DNA from: an uncultured Latescibacterota bacterium | GTDB lineage: Bacteria; Latescibacterota; UBA2968; UBA8231 | Assembly: GCA_951813615.1 (NCBI GenBank) | Contig: OX638377.1 | Span: forward strand, 1,550,001-1,614,000 | Direction: 5' to 3' | Length of the DNA: 64,000 bases | In this document: one piece after another, positions 43,573 through 51,759 of the stretch | Numbering within the stretch: position 1 is the stretch's first letter | Layout of the letters: every line of letters starts with the position of its first letter | Translations under genes and position numbers: made by a program | Notes under the pieces: model-generated | The model's input: the letters and a program-made list of their open reading frames with translations, nothing else | The model's database searches: none | Told to the model about the DNA's origin: nothing

Positions 43573-45003
43573 TTATATCTCCAACTGCTGGCGCAACAAT
43601 TCTTGCACTAGCTGCGGGTTGGCCTTCCCTCGCGTCGCTCGCATTACTTGACCCATCAGAAATTGCACGGTGTTGTGGTTGCCGCCCTTGATTTTTTCGA
43701 CGGCGTCGGGATGCGCGGCGATCACTTCGGCCACCGCTTGGTCGAGTTCGCCGCTGTCGGAGATTTGCCCGAGGCCGCGCGCGGCGACGATCTCGGCGGG
43801 CGAGCCGCCCTGTTCCCACAGTTGGCCAAAGACTTCGCGGGCCGCGTTTTGGTTGATCGTGCCCTTTTTGACTAAGGAGAGCAACTCGACGAGCGCGGCT
43901 GGCTGGACCTTGATGTCTTCAATCGACCGGCCCTCGGCATTGAGGCGGCGGAAAACTTCTCCGGTGATCCAGTTGCCTACCTGTTTGGGGTCGGCGTCTT
44001 GTATCTGTGCGGCCTCTTCGAAATACGCGGCCACGGCATGGTCCTCGACCAAAGCGGCGACCTCTTGGGGATTGAGGCCATAGGAATCGGCGAAGCGTGC
44101 GGCTTTAGCAGCGGGCAGCTCGGGTAAGCTAGCTCGGACGTTGGCGATCCACTCGTCGTCTAACTCCGCGACGAGCAGGTCTGGCTCCGGGAAGTAGCGG
44201 TAGTCGTCCGAGGTCTCTTTGCTGCGCTGCGAGCGGGTGATGTTGGCGCGTTCGTCCCAGCCCATGGTCTCTTGGCGGACGTGGCCGCCGGTTTCGATGA
44301 TCTGTTGCTGGCGCTCGGCTTCATAGGCGATGGCGCTGCGCACGGCGCGGAAGGAATTGAGGTTTTTGACCTCGACCTTGGTGCCCAACTCGCGGCTGCC
44401 TTCGGGCCGGATCGAGATGTTGGCCTCGCAGCGCATGGCCCCTTTTTCCATGTCGCCAGAGGACGCGCCTAGGTAGCGGACGATCTGGCGGATCTGGGTC
44501 AGGTACGCATAGCTCTCGTCGGCCGAGCGGAGCGAGGAGTCGGTGACGATTTCCATCAGCGGCACGCCGGCGCGGTTGTAGTCTACTAGGCTGGAGCTAC
44601 CGGCGTGCTGGAGCTTGCCGGTGTCTTCTTCAAGGTGGACGCGGACGACGCCGATTTGCTTGGAGCCGCTCTCGCCGTCGATCTCGATCCAGCCGCTCTC
44701 ACACAGGGGCTGCTCGTATTGCGAGATCTGGTAGCCCTTGGGCAGGTCGGGATAGACGTAGTTTTTGCGCGCAAAAACGCTGCGGGGCTTGATTTGGCAA
44801 TGGAGAGCCATGCCGGTCATAACCGTCAACTCGACGGCGCGACCGTTGATCACAGGCAAGGCACCGGGCTGGCCGGTACACACTGGGCAGATGTGAGCGT
44901 TGGCCTCCACCTGAAAGTGATCGGCCGCACAGGCACAAAACATCTTGGAGGCGGTTTGCAACTCGACGTGGACTTCCATGCCGATGACGGTTTCGTAGGG
45001 CAA
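43573..45003 (-). CDS. gatB: aspartyl/glutamyl-tRNA amidotransferase subunit B
   Basis: 476 residues from TTG 45003, preceded by AAAGGAG with six bases spacing; the in-frame extension upstream reads as shadow sequence. [24 protein letters not shown] and [15 protein letters not shown] provide the zinc Cys, with [16 protein letters not shown] and [11 protein letters not shown] following. The C-terminal YqeY-like tail domain is present ([19 protein letters not shown]). It forms Gln-tRNA or Asn-tRNA with GatA and GatC, which are not in this window. Confidence 0.95.
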   Translation of the reverse strand: MPYETVIGMEVHVELQTASKMFCACAADHFQVEANAHICPVCTGQPGALPVINGRAVELTVMTGMALHCQIKPRSVFARKNYVYPDLPKGYQISQYEQPLCESGWIEIDGESGSKQIGVVRVHLEEDTGKLQHAGSSSLVDYNRAGVPLMEIVTDSSLRSADESYAYLTQIRQIVRYLGASSGDMEKGAMRCEANISIRPEGSRELGTKVEVKNLNSFRAVRSAIAYEAERQQQIIETGGHVRQETMGWDERANITRSQRSKETSDDYRYFPEPDLLVAELDDEWIANVRASLPELPAAKAARFADSYGLNPQEVAALVEDHAVAAYFEEAAQIQDADPKQVGNWITGEVFRRLNAEGRSIEDIKVQPAALVELLSLVKKGTINQNAAREVFGQLWEQGGSPAEIVAARGLGQISDSGELDQAVAEVIAAHPDAVEKIKGGNHNTVQFLMGQVMRATRGKANPQLVQELLRQQLEI

Positions 45004-45025
45004 GGGATGCTCCTTTGGGCGGGCT

Positions 45026-46903
45026 TTAGGAGAAGAGGACGTGCTGGCGGATGAAAGCCTCGCAGGCTTGGTAGAAGGCCCGCACGGTCTCGGGTTTGCG
45101 CCAGCCGTGGCCTTCGCCTTCGTACAGATGATAGACGTGTGGTATGTTGCGGCGGTGCAACGAGGCGACGATCTCCTCGGCTTGGGCCGGAGGCACGACT
45201 TGGTCGTCGGTTCCCTGAAAGATGGCGATCGGGTCGCGTAGCTGGTCAGCGGCATAGACCGGCGAGCGATTGCGATAGACCGCAGCCGCTGCGGGCAGCG
45301 GGCCGATCATGGAATCGAGGTAGCGGGATTCAAATTTGTGGGTGTCTGCGGCGAGGGTGAAAAGGTTGGCCACGCCGTAGAGGCAGATGCCGGCGCGGAA
45401 GAAGCCGGGCCGCGTGGTAAGCGCCCGCAAAACCGTGTAGCCCCCGGCGCTGCCACCCATGATGACGAGGCGGTCTGGGTCGGCGAGGCCGCTGGAGACG
45501 AGGTGCTGGGCACCGCTGATGGCGTCTGTCATATCGAGAAGGCCCCACTGGGCGCGCAGGGCGGTCATGTAGGCGCGCCCGTGGCCCGTGCTGCCCCGAT
45601 AATCCACGTCGAGAACGGCCCAGCCGCGCGTGGCAAAGTATTGATGGCTACCTTCAAAGCCAGTCTCTATCTGACCGGTGGGGCCGCCGTGGATCATGAC
45701 AATCAGCGGCGGCCGGCCGCGGCCGGTAAAGCGGCGGTTGGCCGGGGGATAGTACAGCCCGTGGACTTGCGTGGCGTCTTCGCTGGCCCAGGAAACCGGC
45801 TCGGGTGTGGAGAGATCGGCGGGGGCAAGCGACTCACTGGCGGAGCGGGCGCGAACAGCTACTTGGCTGGCCGTACCGGCGACGATGCGGGCGGGGATTG
45901 CGCTGGCCGCGGCAATGCAGGCCAAGCCCTTGCCGCGCGGGGCCGCCGCGAGCTGTTCGATATGGGTGTAGGCGGCCAGCGCTTCGACTTTGGCGACTGC
46001 TCCACTGGCGAAGTCGAGCGCGTACGCTAAGCGCTGGGAGTTTTCGCTGCGCACGAAATACAACGTGCGGCTATCGGCGGCCCACGAGAACGCCCGCATG
46101 CCCTGCGCCCAGGCGGGAGTGGCGACATCGTTGGCGTCCTCGCACAGGCAACGCGTGTCCCCGTTGGCGAGATCGCGGCACCAGAGGTTGCTGTAGCCGC
46201 GCTCGTCCGAGGCATAGACCAGATAGCGGCCGTCGGGCGAGAAACAAGGCTGGGCAATGGCAGTGTCCGCGTCGCCGGCGAGCACCTCAGTTGTGCGCAG
46301 GCTGGGCAGTCCGTGGCGGCTGCGCGCAAGCTGGCCCAGCACTAGGCGGGTGCCGTCCCAAGGCATCTGCGGATGATCCCACTCGATCCAAGCCAAGCGG
46401 TCGCCCTTGGGGTGCCAGGCTGGCTGCATGTAGAAGTCGGCCCCTTCCGCGAGAATTTGCGGCCAAGATCTCCCGGCGACATCGACGATGGCCAAGGTGT
46501 CGCGGTCCTCGTACGTGTGGACGTATACGAGATGACGTCCCGTTGGTGCAGGCGTAGGAGATGCGGCGTGACCAAACTGGGGCGTGATCGGCTGGGCTGG
46601 GCCACCGGCTAGCGGCTGGCGATAGAGGCGGCCGCAGTGCTCGGCGAAGTACGCGTGGCCGCGGGCGACGGCAAAGTCGCCGCCGCCGTAGCCGACTTGG
46701 GCGCGCACCGAGAGCGCGGCGTTGAGGTCGCGCGGAGCAGTCCCCGGTTCTTGGCAGACGAGCACGCCCTTCGGTCCCCGTCCCTCCAGCCAGACGAGGG
46801 TGCGGCCGTCGGTATCCCAAGCCACATCGCGAAGGCGCGTGGAACTCGCCAACTCGTCGGGCGAGAGCGGGCTGGGCCACAAGCCGAAGGGGCGGACTTC
46901 CAT
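45026..46903 (-). CDS. S9-family prolyl oligopeptidase-like peptidase
   Basis: 625 residues. An N-terminal beta-propeller ([20 protein letters not shown] and [19 protein letters not shown] blades) is followed by an alpha/beta-hydrolase: [26 protein letters not shown], nucleophile GGSAGGYT, Asp in [11 protein letters not shown] and His in YEGEGHGWR. There is no signal peptide, so it is probably cytoplasmic and acts on short peptides. It lies 22 bp upstream of gatB on the same strand, and 1 bp after the VOC gene. Confidence 0.92.
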   Translation of the reverse strand: MEVRPFGLWPSPLSPDELASSTRLRDVAWDTDGRTLVWLEGRGPKGVLVCQEPGTAPRDLNAALSVRAQVGYGGGDFAVARGHAYFAEHCGRLYRQPLAGGPAQPITPQFGHAASPTPAPTGRHLVYVHTYEDRDTLAIVDVAGRSWPQILAEGADFYMQPAWHPKGDRLAWIEWDHPQMPWDGTRLVLGQLARSRHGLPSLRTTEVLAGDADTAIAQPCFSPDGRYLVYASDERGYSNLWCRDLANGDTRCLCEDANDVATPAWAQGMRAFSWAADSRTLYFVRSENSQRLAYALDFASGAVAKVEALAAYTHIEQLAAAPRGKGLACIAAASAIPARIVAGTASQVAVRARSASESLAPADLSTPEPVSWASEDATQVHGLYYPPANRRFTGRGRPPLIVMIHGGPTGQIETGFEGSHQYFATRGWAVLDVDYRGSTGHGRAYMTALRAQWGLLDMTDAISGAQHLVSSGLADPDRLVIMGGSAGGYTVLRALTTRPGFFRAGICLYGVANLFTLAADTHKFESRYLDSMIGPLPAAAAVYRNRSPVYAADQLRDPIAIFQGTDDQVVPPAQAEEIVASLHRRNIPHVYHLYEGEGHGWRKPETVRAFYQACEAFIRQHVLFS

Positions 46904-46904
46904 C

Positions 46905-47279
46905 CTAGCTTTGCTCCATCAACTCGATCTTGACGTTGTCTGGGCCGTTGATGAAGACGATGCGGTTGCCGTCGTCGAGCGTCACCGGCCCCATCCAGAT
47001 CTCGACGCCGAGCTCGGCGATGTCGGCGAGGGTTTGGTCGAAGTCGTCGGAGGTGAGAGCGATGTGGTCGTAGCCTTGGTAGCGCCCCAATTCCATGGGG
47101 GCAAACTCGCGGTCCGTGACGGTGATTTGCACGGCACCGATGTGGACTGGAACCCAAGTCGCGCCGCCGCGCTCAAAGGGCGGATCGTTGGTCGCGCCGA
47201 AGAGCTTTTTGTACCAGTCAACTGCGGCGTGGACGTCGACGGCCTCGTGGTGGACGTGGTTGAGAGTGTAGTTGGGCAT
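46905..47279 (-). CDS. VOC-family (glyoxalase-like) protein
   Basis: 124 residues: LNHVHHEAVDVHAAVDWYKK at the start, GYDHIALTSDDFD in the middle, and FINGPDNVKIELMEQ at the end. This gives the paired beta-alpha-beta-beta-beta modules with His and Glu metal ligands of the vicinal oxygen chelate superfamily. It could be an isomerase, lyase or dioxygenase; the substrate cannot be told. It directly precedes the S9 peptidase gene. Confidence 0.85.
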   Translation of the reverse strand: MPNYTLNHVHHEAVDVHAAVDWYKKLFGATNDPPFERGGATWVPVHIGAVQITVTDREFAPMELGRYQGYDHIALTSDDFDQTLADIAELGVEIWMGPVTLDDGNRIVFINGPDNVKIELMEQS

Positions 47280-47351
47280 GAGAAATCCTTTCTTTATGAG
47301 CGCCCGAAAGTTCGCAAAAAGGGCGCTACTGTCAAGGGAGGTGGGCTTGCG

Positions 47352-48170
47352 TTACAGTGCGTCGGCAAGGCCCTTGAGGTAGTGCAAACTGCCGGCGGCA
47401 ATGGTGCGCGGATCTGGGTTAAAATCGAATACTTCTACAGAGACGTAGCGCTGGTAATCCAGCTCCTTGAGCGTCCGCATGACGCTGGCGAAGTCGGTGT
47501 TGCCAAAGCCGGGGCCGCGTTTGTTGGCGTCGTTGACGTGGACGTGGTAGAGGTGCTGGCCGGAGTCGCGCAAAAGCTGGGCGACGGGAATTTCCTCGGT
47601 CGAGCCGGAGCACACATCGACCATGGTCTGGAAGTGGGGGTGGTCGATCTCGGCGATCATTTTGCGCGCTTCTGCACCGGTGGTGATGATGTTCGTCTGC
47701 TCTTTGCTCAGGGACTCTATGCAGAGATAGACGCCGTGCTGCTGGGCCAACTCCAAGCTGTCTTCAAAGGCCCCGCGCATCCGGTTCCAGCATTCTTGGT
47801 AATCCCACCCTTCCTGCACGTTGCGCTGCATGGGCGAGCCGATGATCATCACTTGGCCGCCGAGGTCGCCGCAGAATTGGACTAGCTCTTTGAAGTACGC
47901 ACAGGTGCGTTGGTAGATAGCTGGGTCGGGATGGGTGATGTACAGCCCGTCGGGGCTGGCCAAGAGCCAGTGCAGGCCGGCGATTTCCACGCCGGCGCGT
48001 TCGGCGGCAGCGCGGATTTGGGCGCGGCGCGACGCGGGGATGTCTTCGACGCTGTCGGCGAGGGTGAAGGGGGCGATTTCGACGGCTTCGTATCCGAGGT
48101 CGGCGGCGTAGTCGAAGACCTCTTCAATGGGCCAGTCGGTGAAGTACTCGTTACAGGTGGTGAGTTTCAT
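47352..48170 (-). CDS. sugar phosphate isomerase/epimerase-like TIM barrel
   Basis: 272 residues of the AP-endonuclease-2/xylose-isomerase-like superfamily: LGYEAVEIAPFTLAD, LHWLLASPDGLY, CIESLSKEQTNII, HVHVNDANKRGPG and YVSVEVFDFNPDP. The Glu, His, Asp and Glu metal ligands are in place. It probably isomerises or epimerises a keto-sugar or cyclitol, in line with the Gfo/Idh/MocA dehydrogenases in this genome. It lies 72 bp upstream of the VOC gene. Confidence 0.87.
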   Translation of the reverse strand: MKLTTCNEYFTDWPIEEVFDYAADLGYEAVEIAPFTLADSVEDIPASRRAQIRAAAERAGVEIAGLHWLLASPDGLYITHPDPAIYQRTCAYFKELVQFCGDLGGQVMIIGSPMQRNVQEGWDYQECWNRMRGAFEDSLELAQQHGVYLCIESLSKEQTNIITTGAEARKMIAEIDHPHFQTMVDVCSGSTEEIPVAQLLRDSGQHLYHVHVNDANKRGPGFGNTDFASVMRTLKELDYQRYVSVEVFDFNPDPRTIAAGSLHYLKGLADAL

Positions 48171-48196
48171 GTGGGGTGCTCCTTGTGGGGTTGGGC

Positions 48197-48370
48197 TTAG
48201 AATTTAGGGGGTTGATTTTCGCTTTCTGTTAGCATTGCTGCTATGTCTTTCGGTAATGTAACCCCGGTTCTCTGCTCAAAGTCGGCGACGGGATTCCGTG
48301 AGTCTGAACCGAGTTGTTCCGACGATTCCTGCGACCAGATCCATACATGCGTGTCGAGTAGGATCCTCAC
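48197..48370 (-). pseudogene. truncated VapC-type PIN toxin joined to a foreign C-terminal tail
   Basis: 57 codons from GTG 48370, whose start overlaps the antitoxin stop (GTGA). The first 24 residues (RILLDTHVWIWSQESSEQLG) are the N-terminal strand and first catalytic Asp of a PIN domain, but the other acidic residues and about 100 residues are missing. The frame continues with VADFEQRTGVTLPKDIAAML, nearly the same tail as the TPR protein ending at 4271. It is probably inactive as a nuclease. Confidence 0.75.
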
Positions 48371-48603
48371 GAATCCATCTCCCACTCATCCCCGAAATCA
48401 GTATGAACGATGTCGCCGTGGATGGTCATCCTGCCGCGCAGTTTACCTAGCTCTCTGTTCGAGCGGCTTTCTTCACGGTATGGGTTGATCGTGGCTATGG
48501 GCCGTTTGTTCAAGGTCACGAGGAGCGGTTCCCCCGTCCGTTGTACCTTCTTCAATTCGTCTATGCACTTCGCCTTGAATTCGGAAATACCTATTTCTTT
48601 CAT
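48367..48603 (-). CDS. Phd/YefM-type antitoxin
   Basis: 78 residues: MKEIGISEFKAKCIDELKKV and GEPLLVTLNKRPIATINPY give the Phd/YefM N-terminal DNA-binding fold; the acidic C terminus (HTDFGDEWEMDS) would bind the PIN toxin. The partner toxin immediately downstream is truncated, leaving this antitoxin orphaned. Confidence 0.87.
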   Translation of the reverse strand: MKEIGISEFKAKCIDELKKVQRTGEPLLVTLNKRPIATINPYREESRSNRELGKLRGRMTIHGDIVHTDFGDEWEMDS

Positions 48604-48685
48604 CGCGATCGTCCAAGTCTCAGATAAAATAACGGTACAGACTCCGATAGAATACGGCCAGCGACGATTTGAGCCGGATTGTGTT

Positions 48686-49864
48686 TCATTCGCATACGAC
48701 GCCGTCGTTATCCCGATCGTCCATACACGGATAAGCTGGGTGCCCTCTATGGACAGGAGCTATGCCGTGGCTCCGCGCCTCCGCGCAAGTGATGCGCCCA
48801 TTGCCATTGTCGTCATACTCGTTGAGAGCCTCCGCTGAGCAGCTATCTACTCCGGTAAAGGTATCTGCATTATCGTCGTCGCATACGATGCCGTTGCGGT
48901 CGTCGTCTATATACGGATAAACTGGGTGGCTACTGCAAACAGGGGCTATACCGTGGTTTCGCGCCTCTGCACAAGAGATGCGCCCATCGCCGTCATCATC
49001 ATATTCGAGCGGATAGGAATACTCATCGTCACATACGATGCCATCGTCGTCGTCCTCCTCGTCTATAAATGGATAAACTGGGTGGCTGCTGCAAACAGGA
49101 GCTATGCTATGGTGCTCCGCCTCTGCACAAGAGATGCGCCCATCGCCGTCAACGTCATACTCGTTGAGCGCATCTGAATCTTTGGCACTCGGAGTTGCCG
49201 ATGCACAATCAATAAATTCTATTTCGACAGAGGAACAGGCCGAAAGTATGCGCTCCAGTGCTTCCGCCTCCGGCCGGTCAATAGTGAGGCCATACTTTTG
49301 CCGCACTTCGACGATGCGCTGTGCAAACCAGCACTTATTCATGGGCGGCATCCATTCGGCCCCGTCGTAGTGCTTCTTATCGGAACCGTTTAATGCAGGG
49401 CTGGCAAGCGTCAGATTGAGCGGATCGGAAGCAAAGGTTTGACGTATCTGCATGATATTGGGAATAGGCTCGCATAGCCCACTGTCATGCGCCTCGGAAA
49501 GCGCGACTATGTGCTCAATTTCCGTCTCCTGCTTACTAGAAAAACACTCTCCAGTGTAAGGACTGTATATGCCGCCGAGTTCTTCGATAATGTCATCCTC
49601 GACAGACTGAGAGTAGCGATAGTCGCTGCGATCATAAGGGGAACATCTACTTTCGCCCCGAATCTCGATCCCTCGCCAATGGCTTTCTGCATTCCCAATC
49701 ACATGGTCTTCGCCATCGTGCTCTTGTGCAGTGGTGAGTTTCCCCCGTCGATAGCTGTCTGTATTACCAGTATGATCTCTATCTCCGTCAATGGGATTGT
49801 CGTCATTGCTGCAGGCGATGAGTAGGGCACTGGCGAGCAGAATAGTGTATTTACGGGGTCTCAT
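48686..49864 (-). CDS. lipoprotein with HNH (DUF1524-like) nuclease and three excalibur repeats
   Basis: 392 residues. Lipoprotein signal peptide MRPRKYTILLASALLIAC with lipobox Cys18. Residues about 70-230 match the HNH domain of the GmrSD C-terminal/DUF1524 type: EIEHIVALSEAHDSGLC, FASDPLNLTLASPALNGSDK, AEWMPPMNKCWFAQRIV. Three repeats follow, each with CAEARxHGIAPVxxxHPxYP and D-rich DDRDNDGVVCE-like ends. These are excalibur Ca-binding repeats, preceded by EF-hand-like DDNGNGRITC loops. It is probably a surface, Ca-dependent DNase for nutrient use or competition. Confidence 0.82.
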   Translation of the reverse strand: MRPRKYTILLASALLIACSNDDNPIDGDRDHTGNTDSYRRGKLTTAQEHDGEDHVIGNAESHWRGIEIRGESRCSPYDRSDYRYSQSVEDDIIEELGGIYSPYTGECFSSKQETEIEHIVALSEAHDSGLCEPIPNIMQIRQTFASDPLNLTLASPALNGSDKKHYDGAEWMPPMNKCWFAQRIVEVRQKYGLTIDRPEAEALERILSACSSVEIEFIDCASATPSAKDSDALNEYDVDGDGRISCAEAEHHSIAPVCSSHPVYPFIDEEDDDDGIVCDDEYSYPLEYDDDGDGRISCAEARNHGIAPVCSSHPVYPYIDDDRNGIVCDDDNADTFTGVDSCSAEALNEYDDNGNGRITCAEARSHGIAPVHRGHPAYPCMDDRDNDGVVCE

Positions 49865-50048
49865 GTATGGTCACTTGGGGGACGGTGTCATTACTGCAAA
49901 CCGCCCAAGCCGCCTCGGCGACTGCTGCTCGGGACTGTAACCTAAAGGAAACAGAATAGGTAATAAAGGATACACTGGCCACTGATTCCGCCACTGACCC
50001 GCCTCATGGCACAGGCGTTGCAAGCGTCCAGACAAAGGAGGCAAGACT

Positions 50049-51602
50049 ATGTGGCGACTGTGGTTGTTGGTGTTGGTCGGCCCGGTGTGGGCCGAGGGGG
50101 ATTTTGGGGAGGAGGACGCGGGCTATCTGGAGCGGCGATGGGACGATCTGGGAGGGCTAGATGCGGCAGCCGTGCGGTGGCGAGTGCGCGGGGCTGAAGT
50201 GGCTCGGGAGCGGTGGCAGTTGTATCAGCGGGTGGAGGTCGCGCCGGTCAGTGGGCAGGCGTTTTTTGGCTTGGCCGAGCGCGACCCAGGTGAGTCCGGG
50301 TGGAGCGATTTTAGGACGTTTTACTACGCAGTGCAGAGGCGGCGGTCCGAATGGGTCGTCGGCGATTTGCGGCCCGGCACGGGTGCGGGTTTGGTGTTTG
50401 GGCGCAGCCGGCGCGGGAGCATTGCGCCGAGGATGCCGGCGGGAGACAGCAAGCGCTTGGGGTATCGCTCTAGCGGGGAGAACCATGCCCTGCGCGGCGC
50501 GGCGTGGCGCTACGAGGGGCGGGCGTGGAACGGGATGGTGCTCGGGGGCTGGACGCATCGGGATGGACGCTTGGACGAACAAGGACAGGTGCGGTCTTTG
50601 CCCGAGAGCGGCTATCACGTGACTGCGACCGAGGTGGCTGGCCGCGACCTGCTGGGTATCCGGGCTGGCGGCGGTCGGCTGCACTGGCAGGGCGAGCATT
50701 GGCAGTGGGGTACGACCCTGCTGGCCTTGGATTTTTCTCACCAGATCGACTTACGCCGGAATGGGCGGACGCCTTGGGACTTTGTCGGCGACAAGCAGCG
50801 CATGGGGGCTGTGGATGTGCGCGTGGATTGGGATAGGGGTCGCGCGGCGTTGGCGTTGGCCAGCGATGGGACGGGGCATTGGGGGATGGTCGGGGAACTG
50901 CGAGGGCGGTATGGAGGTCTGCGGCTGAGGATGCTGGGCCGCTACTACGCGCCGGGATTTCACAGCTTTTTTGGCGCGGCTCCGGGGACTTCGGCTATGC
51001 AAAACGAACAGGGTGGCGTCGCCGAGGTCGGCGGGAGGGGCTGGCGCGCGTATGCGGATGTGTACCGGCGGCCGGCGCGTTCCTACTTCATACCCGTGCC
51101 AGCTACGTATGCTACTTGGGGCGGCGAGTTGCGGCGGAAGTTGGGCCGCCGCTGGGCTATGCGTGGGCAGTGGCAGAGACGCCTGCGGCCGCGCTGGGCA
51201 GATGAGCGGTTGGTGCAAGAGCGCAGCCACAAATGGCGTTTGGATTTGGACCGAGGGGCTTGGCGCTGGCGCGGCGAGTTGGCGCGCTGGCATCGCGCGG
51301 CTCGCGCCGAGTGGGGTTTGTTGGGCAGCGTGCGATTTAAGGCGCGCTGGCTGACCTTGCACGTGAGCCGCTTCCACACGGACTCGTATTGGACGCGGAT
51401 TTACGAATACGAGATGGATTTGCCGGGGGCCGTGAGCATCCGTCCGCTCTATGGCACGGGTTGGCGTGGCTACGCGCTCGTGGCGGTCGCCTATGGGGGT
51501 TGGCGGCTGAGCAGCCGCTATCGCATCCAGCGCGACCAGCGGCTGAGGCACTACGGTGGTATGCAACTCGACTGGACCAGAGGTCATATTGACAAGCGTT
51601 AG
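50049..51602 (+). CDS. outer-membrane beta-barrel protein (HhH-barrel family relative)
   Basis: 517 residues with a short signal peptide (MWRLWLLVLVGPVWA). It is rich in alternating aromatic and Arg residues, typical of transmembrane beta strands. GDLRPGTGAGLVFGRS and YRSSGENHALRGAAW resemble a family of Bacteroidetes-type barrels that often carry ComEA-like HhH motifs; I see no HhH here. The Arg and Trp content is high. Function is unknown. GGAGG precedes the ATG. Confidence 0.65.
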   Translation: MWRLWLLVLVGPVWAEGDFGEEDAGYLERRWDDLGGLDAAAVRWRVRGAEVARERWQLYQRVEVAPVSGQAFFGLAERDPGESGWSDFRTFYYAVQRRRSEWVVGDLRPGTGAGLVFGRSRRGSIAPRMPAGDSKRLGYRSSGENHALRGAAWRYEGRAWNGMVLGGWTHRDGRLDEQGQVRSLPESGYHVTATEVAGRDLLGIRAGGGRLHWQGEHWQWGTTLLALDFSHQIDLRRNGRTPWDFVGDKQRMGAVDVRVDWDRGRAALALASDGTGHWGMVGELRGRYGGLRLRMLGRYYAPGFHSFFGAAPGTSAMQNEQGGVAEVGGRGWRAYADVYRRPARSYFIPVPATYATWGGELRRKLGRRWAMRGQWQRRLRPRWADERLVQERSHKWRLDLDRGAWRWRGELARWHRAARAEWGLLGSVRFKARWLTLHVSRFHTDSYWTRIYEYEMDLPGAVSIRPLYGTGWRGYALVAVAYGGWRLSSRYRIQRDQRLRHYGGMQLDWTRGHIDKR

Positions 51603-51759
51603 ACGCCCAGATAATTTGAAACATGTCTCCCACGACAAAAGCTCCGTCCCAATCCATTTTCTGTAGCCATCAACGGCTCTTCATCTGCATCGTCCTGCTT
51701 GGGGCATCAAATATGCTAGGTCCAAATTGAAATGGACCTCTGGCTTCCCCCTAAGTTTG

